A stretch of DNA of 64,000 nt from Cephalotrichum gorgonifer (Eukaryota > Ascomycota > Sordariomycetes > Microascales > Microascaceae): the NCBI GenBank assembly GCA_900312665.1, contig ONZQ02000002.1:823612-887611 (forward strand), written 5' to 3'. Within the stretch, counting starts at the first letter, position 1. The number at the start of each line of letters is the position of its first letter. Below the pieces are notes generated by a model. The model saw only the letters and a program-made list of their open reading frames with translations. It ran no database searches and was not told the DNA's origin. Of the stretch, positions 1 through 12,266 are shown in pieces. Position numbers and translations under genes: made by a program.

Positions 1-2062
1 CTGCGGGTTGTTATGCGATGCCACGCAGTCCCGCCGTTGCGTCGAGGGACGGGAGGCCGACAATAATTTTTTTTCTTGTTCTCGTGATGCCTTGATTTTT
101 TTTTCTTCTTCTTCTGCCTCCTCCTCCCTTCTTGGATATGGTTGTGGTTCCGGTGCCAAGGACGGCAGCCAGAAACAAAAGACCCTGCGAGGTTGGACGA
201 TCTTACTCTTGCAAACCAAACAAAGGGCGGCTTCCGTACGAGTTACGAGCAAAGTCCGCCATTGGCTGGGTACGGCAGTTTTCTTTGTCTTTACGATTTT
301 AATGTTGGTGTGACGACGACGGTCGCCATGTTTTTTTCCCCTTCTAATTTTCAGGTTTTCCCCTCACACCCCCCCAAACGACGGTCGAGACCTCCAGCCA
401 CGTTCGTTTCTGGGGTGGTGGTTCGGTTGTCTCGTCTCAGACACACACAACCACACACCCACGTCCCGCTCTGCATGCAGACTGCGGCGGTGGCTGGCTT
501 CATGTTCCCTTTTGCCCCTCTACCCCACTTCTCTCCCCCAGGTTGTCCAGGGACCGCATTGTTTTTGTCCACGGATAGAGAGACATGACCTGCGTTGTGC
601 AGTCTGGGGAGATTGCTTGCTTTTCCCGTTCTCTTCAAATTCCACGTTTTCCCCTTTGGTCTCGGAACGAGGACGGTTACGGCGGCAACGACACTAAGTA
701 GAGAGATCGAGGTTTCACCCGGCCAATATAAGACATGTTCCCGCTAGCAGATGATGATGAAAAACGCCTCCAGGGTATCCGTAGAGCTTAAATTACAGCA
801 GGGCTGTTATCGATAATATCAACTCATCTCAGCCCCACTTCCCGGGTTATGGTTTCCCTCCTCGTCCTCAGATCTACAAGCTAACTATGTCTCACATGAA
901 CGATAACCAAACTACCACTTCTCTAAGCACCAAGTATTATTCCCTCCCTCCCCGGTCGGTAAACCTACCCCGCTATCCACTCACCTCGATTTCCCCTCCA
1001 CTTCACCCTCCACCTTCCTCCTCAATTCTCGAGGGGCAAAGGGGGGCGGGGGATAGCTAACGGATTGCCTCTATCCCAGCCACCCTGCGCCTCGCTTTGG
1101 AGGGGGAGGGGCACGGCACCAAGCTCCATCACACTGACCAACTGTTCGCATACACCGTCATGGGCCGACCCAGAAACATGGCAAGAGTGGCTCAAGGTTC
1201 AATAGAAAGTGGGGAAAGGCACAAGCAAAAATAAAATATGGAAATCCTACCACACCTTTCTGGCCCGTTTTTTTTTTCCTTCCTTCTTTTTTGAGACTGC
1301 CGAATGGGAGATCGGGAGTTACGCGAGCCGCGTTGGCGGTGAGGACCCCGAGGAGCGGGAGGTATGAGCGTTGAACCAAGAAAAATAACAAGTAGAAAAT
1401 AAAAAGAGTTGCGGTTGGTTGGTGGGGGGTGTGCGTGTGTGTGTGTTAGTCGAGATGGTTGAGTTGCGGGGTTGGACATTTTCTCGGCCCCAGAGAACGA
1501 AAAAAACCTAAAAGAGAAAGACGGGAATATTAACTCCTGGATCAACGGGTCGGATTGGAGAAGAACAAGGTGGGAAAAAAGTTCCTTGCCTTTAGACTTT
1601 TTCTCTTCTTGTGCCGTCTGGTACCAAGATCTAATCCGAACCAGACTCGGACCAAATTTGGACGCGAGATGATATTAGTGGAGAGGGAACGGTGGTGGTG
1701 TGAAGGAACCCCAGCCAGAGCGGCGCACACGGCGCCCCCCTCTGATGGCTGGTGGTTGCCTCTGGCTTCGCGAATTTCCGCCAATCCACCAGTACGTAGA
1801 GTCGAAAGCCCGGTGATGAGTGGGATGGGATAATAGTCTGGGGTATCTCGCCGATCCGGCCGGGCTGCCGCCGTCCACACGCCGACTATCCCCTCAGGTG
1901 CATGGTGCGCTAGGGGTTACGAGTACATGATTCCACGTCATGGTGTGACGCTTTGAGAGTGGCTTTTTTTTTCTTTTCTTCCCACGTCGCCGATATCCGC
2001 GACAAGCGGACGAGAGGGGTGGAGAAAGTGGATGTTCTCCCGCGCTCGCTTCGTTCCCCCCT

Positions 2063-2099
2063 GCCGTGCCCGTGCCCGTGCCCATGCCCTTGCCCGTAC
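2063..2099. repeat. Six-base GCCCGT/GCCCAT microsatellite
   Basis: Imperfect tandem copies of a hexamer, GCCCGT with variants GCCCAT and GCCCTT, lie in gene-free DNA. They create chance open frames on both strands. Confidence 0.8.
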
Positions 2100-5000
2100 C
2101 AACCTCTATCAATCCCCCTCCCCGAACGGTCGCCGTCCGCCGGCCGGTGGACTCGGGTCAATCATCTATATCCCGTTCGACCAGATGCTCCTCGCATCGA
2201 AACCGAGTCGAAACAAGTTTCTGTGCAGCACTTGAGACTGCACAGCAGAACGCACATCGGGCGAGACCTAGGGTGTCGAAACAACAGTGGTTACCCTTCG
2301 ATAAATAAATCAGATAATACGATAGTTAACGATATGGTCGTTCTCGACGTCACTCCTCTCGCCAATCGTTTTCCAGGGTCGCAGGCAAACTTAATTATGT
2401 CATCGAAGTCTGCCCCTCTTAACCTTAGGCCTCTCCCACTTTGTGCTCCGAAGATAAGACTGCCGAAATGTTATCAATATCTGCATCTGCAGTTCTTGGC
2501 CTCGTCACCTGCAGGCCCGAAAACAAAGGTGCTCCTTTTCGTCTTATGTTTCCCCCCCGCTTCGCGCATCCTCTGCACATGGATGGATGCCAGGGCAGAC
2601 TGGAATCACACCTGCACATAACCCTGCTTCGTCAGAGGTAAAAGGTGGGGAGTCTGTTCTTTGCATGGGAAGAGTCTTGGCGAGAGGGGTTCGTGGAGTC
2701 CCGCTCCATCACTCGACGACGAGTCGAGAAAGGATATTAGCGGGCTGGCGGGCCATTAACGAAAGGGGAAGAGGTGGTGCAAACAAGGACACAGCCACCA
2801 CCCACCCACCTACCTGACGATGCATTGAGGGAGTATCATGGCTTTGACCCGGGCTGCAAGTTTCGGCGAAATAGAGGGGGGGGAGGCAAGGCAAGGATAG
2901 TGAGTTGCGCTGTAAGCGGGCAGGGCATGTCGAAGGGGGTGTGGTGGAGTATCGCGAGATATCATCCTGGCGTGGCGTGGGATGGCTGGCCCTGGCCCTG
3001 TGTGGCCGTGATCCTGCCGCCAGCTCTCCAACTTCTGCGGGCTTCGATTTGTTCCTTGTTATCCCTGTGCATGGGGCTAGGCGGGGGTGGCCACGAGGTC
3101 CGGCCCTGATTGTCTGAGAGCGCAAGGGTGCACGCTCGATTGACGAAGGGTCCGAGAGCCCGTGGTTGAGGGTGTTAGACGGGATAGCGGACCACGACGC
3201 AGCACTCCGTCCTGATTTTGCGGGGTAACTAGCAGGGGAGGGAGAGGCTCTCGGACTCTGACCCCCCCCCCCCACGACAACTACTGAGTACAACTTCAGG
3301 TTGCAAGTACTACTTATCAAGGTAGTAATACTTTTCTCGACAGGCAATAGCATCAATTCGGCGCCTACATTTGATTGAAGCACAATCCGGTTTTGGAGTT
3401 GCTCTAGATATGGGATTCTTCAGATGGTGCTCGAAATGGTGCGACTTACAAGGCATGTCGCCCTTTTCCATCGACAGAGGAAAAGGTGGGTGAGGTCGGT
3501 GGCTGGTATTACTTCGCCCTTGAGTATTAATGGCCAAGAGTCCGACAGGGTTGTTCCTTCTCGAAGCATTGGAAGGAAATTAGTGTGGGGAAGGAGCTGC
3601 GCGCGACTGGGCCATTCTCCAGTCGAGTTGGCCTGGCCCCTGGCTGTTCACTTTTACTAGAAAAATCCCAAGGTTGAGCATCAGGCGCACCTTCCCGCGG
3701 ATAATACAATTATAGTGGCAACTTGCTCAAATGCAGCAGCGGCAGGTGCCACGAGAATCACCTTGGGCTTTGGGCAGCAACCCCGCCTTGTCCTCCCTCG
3801 GGTGCAAGTTTCACATGGCTCGCCATATGCAGGTACGATGGTGACACAGACCGGCGGTCGGGGCAACAGTTCTTCCTACTAGGCATGCGATATCTATAAT
3901 GTCGTCCGTCTTTGCCAATTAGCTCCTCAATCGATTCCTCCGTGGATTATCCAGCTTATGACTCTCGAGATGCACACTTCGGAATCACCTGTATACCGAC
4001 GCCAACCCTCCTAGTCTCTCACTCACTTAGCTGGAGGGACTCGGCTCAATCCTTGACAAGAAAGCTCTTCGAACATGCTTCCGCCCCCTGTCTGCCTTTC
4101 GTCCTGTGCCGGCCGTCAATATAACGAGGCCCAGTACCACGTCGGAAAGTACAAGTACTCACCCTTGATCCAAGCACCACTAATATTCTTTTGTGGATGC
4201 TGATAAAACTACCCGCCCCTCAGCTCAGGCTAAATACCGCATCATGATCCGATCATGCAGCTGCCCCGCAGCCCCCAAAGCACCATTTTAGATTCCTCCC
4301 GCTTCCCATTTGGGACTAAGGACGGGACTCTACATCTGAATGCTTGTACGCCTCTTTCCCCTTTTCGCTTGGAGCCCGTCGTTTTCAGGCCGCCACCGAC
4401 GCGCCTCGCTTGCGCTCTCATGACCCCACCTCCTCTCCTCCCCATCTTCCCCAGGCCCACGAAGACTCGTACTTGTAAATTGTACCTATACTTGTCCGAG
4501 TCGTGAGGCGTCGTATCCCATCGTTGCCCCTCATCTTCAAACTCTGGGTCACCCTCGACATTTGGATTTAACGTGCTGCTGCATTCTCAGGCGTGCTTTC
4601 AAGGTTATTGCTCGCCCCGTCCGCCAGCATCTACCGACTTCTGCCTCGCAGCGCCGGCTTACGAGTACGTACGCCATGGGAACACATTTAAGCTATAATG
4701 GCCATTTTATAGCGGCACCGATCCCGTCGCGCACGGCCATCTATCCAGTATAATTCTGATCCCCACGAATCAGTCGCTGAGCGGAAAGTGGGGTGAACAC
4801 CACGGCTAGACACGAGGGCGGGGGCATCTTGGGCCGGTTTCTGTTATGTAAACTAGCCCTGGCTCAGCGCGCGTCAGTGGAGTTATGCTTGCTCCATGCC
4901 AGTCAAGGGAGGAGAGCAATATGGGTACGGTGCGTGCGCGGAGGACGAGACGACACAATCTCACCAAACGTCGGACTCGAGGATAGTATCAGAGGGGTGG

Positions 5001-5383
5001 GGTAACAATAGTGGCAAGTATACATCCCCAGGTGTACAAGTACCCTACGGAGTACAAAGCAGACAAATGATCTCTCTTTTTTAAGATTTGTTCATGCCAC
5101 ATGGCAAAGACAAGGGCACGACTTGACGCGAGCGAAGCCTGTACTAGTCCAGCCCCAAAAGAGGTCAAGGACAAGACTTGAAGACCATATTGGGGAAGGA
5201 TGGACGGCCCCTTGGGGCTCACCGGCTGCGGGAGGAACACGCTAGTCCGCCTGGCCTGTGTGGAGTAGTTCTCGAATTGGCCTAGTGACACAGCGGGGAT
5301 AGGGAGAAAGGAGGCTAGCCCCAATCGCTAGTTGCTTGGAGGAGCTGTGCTGCGACTTCGACCAGGGTTAGGGTTCGAGTTCG

Positions 5384-5418
5384 TATTGCTTGTAATACGA
5401 GTACATGTACAAGCAATA
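5384..5418. repeat. Perfect 11-bp inverted repeat (hairpin)
   Basis: TATTGCTTGTA at 5384-5394 is followed after 13 bases by its exact reverse complement TACAAGCAATA at 5408-5418. The loop contains ACGAGTACATG. A short telomere-like GGTTAGGGTT lies just upstream at about 5365-5374. There is no flanking gene on either side. Confidence 0.8.
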
Positions 5419-6420
5419 ATAGTACAAGTGCGAAGCACCACTTGAGAAGAAATGGAAGCAGGTGGGTTTGCGGAGAATGACGAGCAGGGGGGGTTGGGTA
5501 TCCTTGTCGCTGTGTATGTCGTCGAAATTGGTGGTCGGCGAGTGAAGAAAGTCGAAGAAGGGGCAGGGGCTACTCCTTGAGATGGTGCAGCCGTTCATGT
5601 GTTCAGGCGTGGCCAGTCTTGCTCCGGAAGCTTTCTACTCAGACAAGTTTCAGCACCTCGCCGGTCTCCATGGCAGGCATGGTTCTGCTAGAGCTGGTCT
5701 TGCCCCTAAACCGGCGGTGATGTTCGTTTCCCGGACCACAAGATACGGGTGCCAGGGCATGTTCCCGACGCGAGTATAGTATGTTCGCTATGTCATCTAG
5801 ACCCTGGAGTCCTCAGGGCTTAGATGCTTGGCAGCCGCCCCCTCACTTGTGATGGATGGAGGCCACGAGGGAAATCGACGAGGACGTGCACCCCCGCGTA
5901 CTAGTTAGCTAGCATATCAATCAATCAAGCTGCCGCGAGAACGGACGATTCGGGGCAGGGGCCGGGTCTGTTCCTTCCCATTTGTTCTCTTAGCTCTCAC
6001 CAGAATATGAAACACGCCGTGAGCTGCGCTATCGATATCGCTCTCTTGACCTCGTATCAGGCACCACGACGCCACAGCCCTCAATCCGCGATGGGAATAG
6101 GACGGCGCGGAGCGGCCAAGTGACTCGCTGCTAGCGGGGTGTGGGTGCTGCTCCTACATACGAGCACTAGGGCGCGGAGTTAGGACACCCACGAGTCCGA
6201 GGATACTTGGCGTCGCAGACCAGGAAATTTTAAACTCGCATCTCGGTCCTTACCCGCTTTAGGTATCGGCCTTGTCTGTTTTGGAGGCGGGGGAGGTCTC
6301 CGATAGCGATTCTTACTCGAACAAGGACTTACTAGTAGTACTAGTAGCCCCGTCTTATCGACCACCACCCCAAAAAAGAGGGGCCGCGGAGGTAGCATCT
6401 TGGTACGGAGTAAGCTAGCT

Positions 6421-6441
6421 ATTATTATTATTATTATTATT
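6421..6441. repeat. (ATT)7 microsatellite
   Basis: Seven uninterrupted ATT triplets in gene-free DNA. Confidence 0.95.
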
Positions 6442-9400
6442 GAGATGGTCATAATGTGGGCAATCGATTTCTCTTGAAACCTGGTACTCCAAGGGTGGGC
6501 GGGCGGTTCCTGGCGATCATTTGACCACTCTAGGGTGGTATTCAGCGTGGCCTGGCTCGAAGTCCCTGGCAGGGTGTTCGATATTTTTTGTTCCATCTTA
6601 CCCTCGTTGCCTACATGTAGTGCGAAGAAGAAGAGGACATGGAAGAATCCCAGGATGAGATATGGAAGGACAGGAGAAGCCTTCTCGAACGCGTTTAAGC
6701 TCCTTTGAGGAATCTGCACCTGGACGAGAATGGATAAACAAGGCAGATTTGGGATGTAGGCGTGGAGTAGGGGGACGACCTTGCCATGTGTGAGATCCTG
6801 CCAGACACAACCCCCCCTTATCATCCCCTGTTGCGATGAGGGGCGCATCGGAGGTGGGTCATCTGTCATTGGCGAAAGCAGGTAGGGTAGGATGCAAGCC
6901 AGAGGGGGGCAATTCTCGGGGTACTTTGTACTATGGAGCCCCATCTACCCATGTCAGGCTACGCTACGACAGAGGCAGGGTTGACCTCTTTGTATTAGTG
7001 GATTCACTGTAGTTTCGAGGTGGAGGCGCATCCTGAGTGGAGTTTTGCGAGACCCATCACGATACTCCATACTCCGATGGGAAGTCTCCGACGAGGACAA
7101 GCAGGTACTTAACTCGTACGAGTAGTAGTCGTCCGTCATGGACACACGGGATTGTTAATTGGCCTCTATAGGATGTCTATCAAAGGCAGCGGGAAGAGTG
7201 CTTCTTTTGGGCAGTCTCCCGCCCCCATGCGAACAGGGGGTGTGTCGTCAAACCGGTGGGTAAATACGAGTCCTTTGTAAACTCGAATGCGAAAAGGTAG
7301 GGGATGTGCGGACGGTTTCTTCCTTGTATATAATAACTTTTCTTTTATATGGGCGTGCCCTTGGGTGGACAGAGCCCGGGCGACAGCCAAGGACGACGCC
7401 CCTAATAAGGTCAAGTATTAAGGGCAATCCCCCGCGGTTCTGGATTTCCCAGGAGAGGATGGTGCGATATCATAGAAGGCTATAGCAATAGATTGGCACT
7501 CCGTCGTCGTGGGCGAAATTGGCCCCAAGCCAAACGGATGGATCGGGGAACATTGACCGATGGAAATGGCGGCACCTGCCCACGTGGCTGTTCCGGTTGG
7601 GCGGTCGTCCCCCGTTTTGCGAAGCGAGAAGTCCCAAGTCTTCTTGGGGTTGATGGACACCCTTCGGTTTGACCTTACCAGAGGGCGAGAGTGGCCCATG
7701 GGTGAGAGAGAGGGCCAACTGAGCGGTGCGCTTATACTACGTGTAGTATTGTACGGGCGAGTGCCATGATTGTAGTGGGACTCCTTGACCGGGAAGGATG
7801 ATGGAGCGGCGATGGCACTAACACGGAATCAGGGAATCACGCAAGTCGTGGAGGATGCGAATCACACACCGATGACGGTCGTCACCGCAGGCCGGTCAGG
7901 TCAGGCCCGCGCCGATCCACCTCTCAATCAAGCCGCGTCGCCGATAGAGATCGTACTATCTACTATCTATCGTCTCTCGCACAATCTTTCCTCCGTTTGC
8001 GCCCGCTACCGTCCGCCCCTAGGATGCAATGCAGCTTCACCTTCCTTCGTACAAATGAGCGGGAAGTTAAGAAGCGGGGACGAAATCAAGTTCCCGATAC
8101 GGGCAAGGCAAAAAGAAGACAAAATCGTATAAGAATACACGCCCTACTAGTACAGGCATCACCCCTGGAGGTCTGCCGCCATCCTGAGGGAGGGTCTGAA
8201 CAAGGGGGTGCTGTGCATGTCACCACTGTTTTGAGTCGAAACGCTTGTGGAGAGCTTAGTTCAATTATTCCTGCCCTCTTCCCTCTGCCGGGCTTAGTTA
8301 CTGACAGGCATTACGAGCTTTTTTGTCGCACACCGGTGTAAGACGAAGTTGCAGGGCGTATCCCTGTCCATCGGGGCAATAGGTTGCAACATGCGTTTAT
8401 TGGGGGAGGATCAACCCCCAAGCGAAGACGTGCCAAGAAGCACTTAGTCCGGCATGCCGGCAGCCTCACAGGGTTGATTTTTGTCCGAAATACGCCGTGT
8501 TCCCCGAAAAAAAACTTTCTGCTCGTAAGAGAGTAGTATTTTTTTTTTTTCTCTTTTACCGACGAGAAAGGGGCGGGGGTAATGTATTCTTCGGTCTCCT
8601 CTCCGATCTCGTCTCCGGCGTGCAAATAGCAATTTACACGTAGGATTACGAGTCGGGGGGGTGTCAGAGGTATCCAGCGAGTCGGTATAATTGGTGATGC
8701 GACGACCCTTCCACCGGATGCCCAGCGGCGCAATAGCAACTCCGTTTGGTTCGGGGTTTCGCTCCTTGTGTGACAACGGGACGCAGAGGCCGGCTCCCCG
8801 TCTCCCGGCTCCCCGAGGTCGGTGTGGTTTGGTCTCGATCTATTCATAGAAATATCCGAGAGGTTTTTGGTTGGTGTTCTGGGCTGTGGTCAGCCGGAGA
8901 AGTGGGGGAAGGTGTGTGTGGGCTCCTCTGCCACTGGTGGGAGAGTGAGTCGGCGAGGCGAGGGGGGCCGAACCCTGTGAACTTGGGTGATTAGAGGAGG
9001 GAAAGGTGACTTCTGGGAGGACTGTGGCGAACAAATGTTTGCTCTGGTGTCATTGAGCCCGCCATCGGCATGGTTTGTCTCGTCAACTCATAATGGCCCT
9101 CTCTCCGGAGACTGTCCGTTGTTCGGTCAGAGCCCTGGGATGGATGTGCACGTGGGCTCTAACGATTGCGTGGAAATATTCTATTTACATACTCCGTAGA
9201 TAGAGTGTGGCCTGCCGGCCGGGGGTGACGGGAACGAAAAAGCAACGAGCATGTCACTCTCCGAAGTCTTCAATCACACCGATGACGGGGCTCCTTCGGT
9301 GTTGTGCCCATGCCCATGCCCCCACGAACACACTTAAAAAAACTTGGCACGAGATTGTTTCCCCCACCGGCCGGGGGTACTACCCAATACTTGTATCTCC

Positions 9401-11956
9401 TCCGCCTCCCTGTCTCCAAGTCGTTTCGAGATATAAGATCCGAGCTGTTATGAAGCACACAACCCTCCAAACGAACGACTGACGGCACTTAGATGCCAGG
9501 AAGTGGGGAGGGCGTCAGACGTACATTACTTCGTACATGTAGTGGGAGAGAGGCGAATCATCTACTCGAGTTTCCCTGCGAACGCGTCCGTTCCACATGC
9601 AGTCGTCTGTGAGGCGAGTGAGAGTGATCAGGGGTTAGTTAGTGACTTTCGGGGGGGAAATAAGCATGACTGAGCTATCATATTTTCTTGATGTCCCGCC
9701 GAAATAGCGCTCCGGTCCGCCTCTTGCCTTTCCCCGTCCGTCATGTTACTCCCGATTGACGCGGAGCAAACATTCTCAGGTCTTTTGGCCGGTCCGTCCC
9801 TGACCCCCAAGGTGCCTCGTAGAGCCCAAAGACAATGTATCTACTTACACAGAAAAGGGGGCTGGGGTAGGGTTACGTTAGGTTAGCCCCTGGGAAAGCA
9901 AACCCCGGAGGAGGGTGACGAAATCTAACCCACCGAAACCGGAACCTGCCATCGCGAATCCGAGCCAAGATGAAAGCCTGGAAACCATCTTCCACCCCCC
10001 CCCACCCCCCTTCTTCCCGGCTATCCCCCTCTTTCTTTTTCCCTTTCCCAACCCGGTGGTGCAACTCAATCGTTTGGAACATCAAACACTCAAATAACGG
10101 CCGCCCCCAAACCGAAGTCGCTCCGGCCTCACAAAATCCGTCACTTCGTTGAAGGGCTTGGCAGATTCCTCCCCTTCGCCCCTCCCCCCTCGATTTCGAC
10201 CCCTGTCGGAAGGATGCGAACCTGGTAGTGAGCGGGAGTCCCCAGCCTCCGGGAGTCCTCCGCGGAAGCGAGGTGACATTCTCGGACTCGGGGGATTATG
10301 TGACGAATGAAGGCTTGGCACCAATCAGACCCTCGCATCCCCTCTTTCTTATTTGTTCCTTCCGTTCCCCCATCCCATGGGGAAGGTAGCTAGAAGTAGG
10401 AGGATTACATACAATATTATGTATGGATTATGGGCTATGGGCTATCGATGGCACGAATACGCCCAATTCTTAACAGGCGTGCAACCAGACTTTGGTTAGT
10501 TAATTTGGGAGAGAAGGAAGAAGGATCGGAGGCGGCCGTGGGGGGGGAGGTCTCTCGATCACCGCCCACCCACGAATCCCCGATTGGAGCAATGATAGAA
10601 TGATAGATAGCCTTGGAAAGCATATCATATCCTAGCGATAAGTGCAAACAAAGACCACCCGATCCGTTGTCGGTACATTGCACTTATTAGACCAAAAAGG
10701 AACCATCGGCTAGTAAAGAGCTAGCTTTGTTTCTCGGAAAGAATTAAATGTTTCAAAATGGCCCCGTCCGGCCGGCCGGCCCCACTGAACGCAACAATAC
10801 TTTAGCATCGTCGTCGCATTCCTAGTATCGCTCCCACAGGCGGGAGGAGGATGTACGCGTCCAAGAGTCCTTGAACAGGGCTTGCGAGGTGGAGACAGAC
10901 GGACGGCAGTGTAACCCTCCCTCACGACCTCCCTGGTCTCGACTTTGTTTCCGACTGACACCACTGGTGGATACGACCTGCACGAGATGGCACAGTTGTA
11001 TTCTCGTCGGTTTCTCGTTTCCTATTATCGCCTTCTCCGGATGGTATATTACCATTCTCTGCCCCGTATTGATACTCATTACGAAAGGTGCATGTGAATG
11101 GAACAAACGCAAGTCGGACCACGGGGCCCCAGTCTAGTTCCACTCCCCCTTTTTCTTCTCGCCTCGATACAATTCCGAGAAGTTTGGGGGAAGGAGGGGA
11201 CGTGGGGAGGTGATCGCCAGGAGATCAAGGGCGTGAGGTCATATGCATATGCCGTGGGGGATATTGATGCTATCGACCCGTTTTTCCCTAAGAACTGGAG
11301 GGGGAGGAAGGCGGAGGAGAAGTAGGAAGAGGGGATGGTATAGGGTGGGGAGGGGGCGTTTCGTTCCTTTGACACAGCGATCAATTTCCTCGTATAAGAG
11401 CTTACACTATTATCACAAACCATCCCGCGGAGGATTCTGCACTTTTATTGAGGATCCGCCGGCGGGTGGACGGCGACTAAAGTCTAAGGCGGAGGCCGTG
11501 CGCGACGCGGGCTCGGGTCGGCCGTCGCGGGGCCGGCGCGGCTGGGGGCTCGTACGAGTAATAGACGGGGAGTCTCGTGGACGGCCGCATATCGCGGTGG
11601 CCGTTATTACGGGAGCAGAGAGAGGACGCTACTACGTAGGCGGGGAAAGGAAAAATTAAAGAGCGCAGGCAGGTAGTTGGGTCTCACCGTTGCCAAGACA
11701 GCAGATCGTTCACTTATCTCGCTTCGAGGGCCGTCCTGATGCTCCTGTCTCCGGCCTTGGCTTGGTATTGATATCGGCCTCTCTCCACACACCCTCTGTG
11801 CTCCATGAAGTCAGTCCCTATCGCCCCTCTTTTCAAGGCCAATCACGCAAATATGTACTCGTAGATCTGAGATCCGATACCCGAGATATCGAAGGCGAAC
11901 CGAGAAATTGAGTGGATCAAACAAAACCTGTCTCTCTGCATCCTCGAATCCTCACG

Positions 11957-12266
11957 NNNNNNNNNNNNNNNNNNNNNNNNNNNNNNNNNNNNNNNNNNNN
12001 NNNNNNNNNNNNNNNNNNNNNNNNNNNNNNNNNNNNNNNNNNNNNNNNNNNNNNNNNNNNNNNNNNNNNNNNNNNNNNNNNNNNNNNNNNNNNNNNNNNN
12101 NNNNNNNNNNNNNNNNNNNNNNNNNNNNNNNNNNNNNNNNNNNNNNNNNNNNNNNNNNNNNNNNNNNNNNNNNNNNNNNNNNNNNNNNNNNNNNNNNNNN
12201 NNNNNNNNNNNNNNNNNNNNNNNNNNNNNNNNNNNNNNNNNNNNNNNNNNNNNNNNNNNNNNNNNN
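11957..12266. other. Assembly gap (310 N)
   Basis: This is a run of N. The right edge abuts a run of ten C, so a low-complexity tract may have broken the assembly here. Confidence 0.99.

Larger units (their letters stand above)
1..11956. other. Gene-free region, left part
   Basis: No open frame here has the GC-rich third positions, domain motifs or splice-joined continuity seen in the genes further right. Open frames of up to about 250 codons exist, but they run through simple repeats (for example the ATT run at 6421-6441 and the GCCCGT run near 2063) and look like chance frames. The sequence contains many poly-T, poly-C and GA/CT tracts like fungal promoter or 5' leader DNA, plus the hairpin at 5384-5418 and palindromic words described separately. 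It is not AT-rich, so it does not look like a RIP-silenced repeat block. A non-coding RNA or a very long regulatory region cannot be excluded. Confidence 0.6.

Noticed and set aside
1953..2621. 222-codon plus-strand open frame
   Set aside because: The Cys-Pro repeat comes from the GCCCGT microsatellite; the rest has no protein-like features.
2709..3383. 224-codon minus-strand open frame
   Set aside because: Chance frame rich in Ser, Pro and Arg with no domain or splice context.
5365..5374. Interstitial telomere sequence
   Set aside because: Only about one and a half TTAGGG units, too short to mean anything alone.
6180..6944. 254-codon minus-strand open frame
   Set aside because: It runs through the ATT microsatellite (poly-Ile) and has no motif, start context or codon bias.
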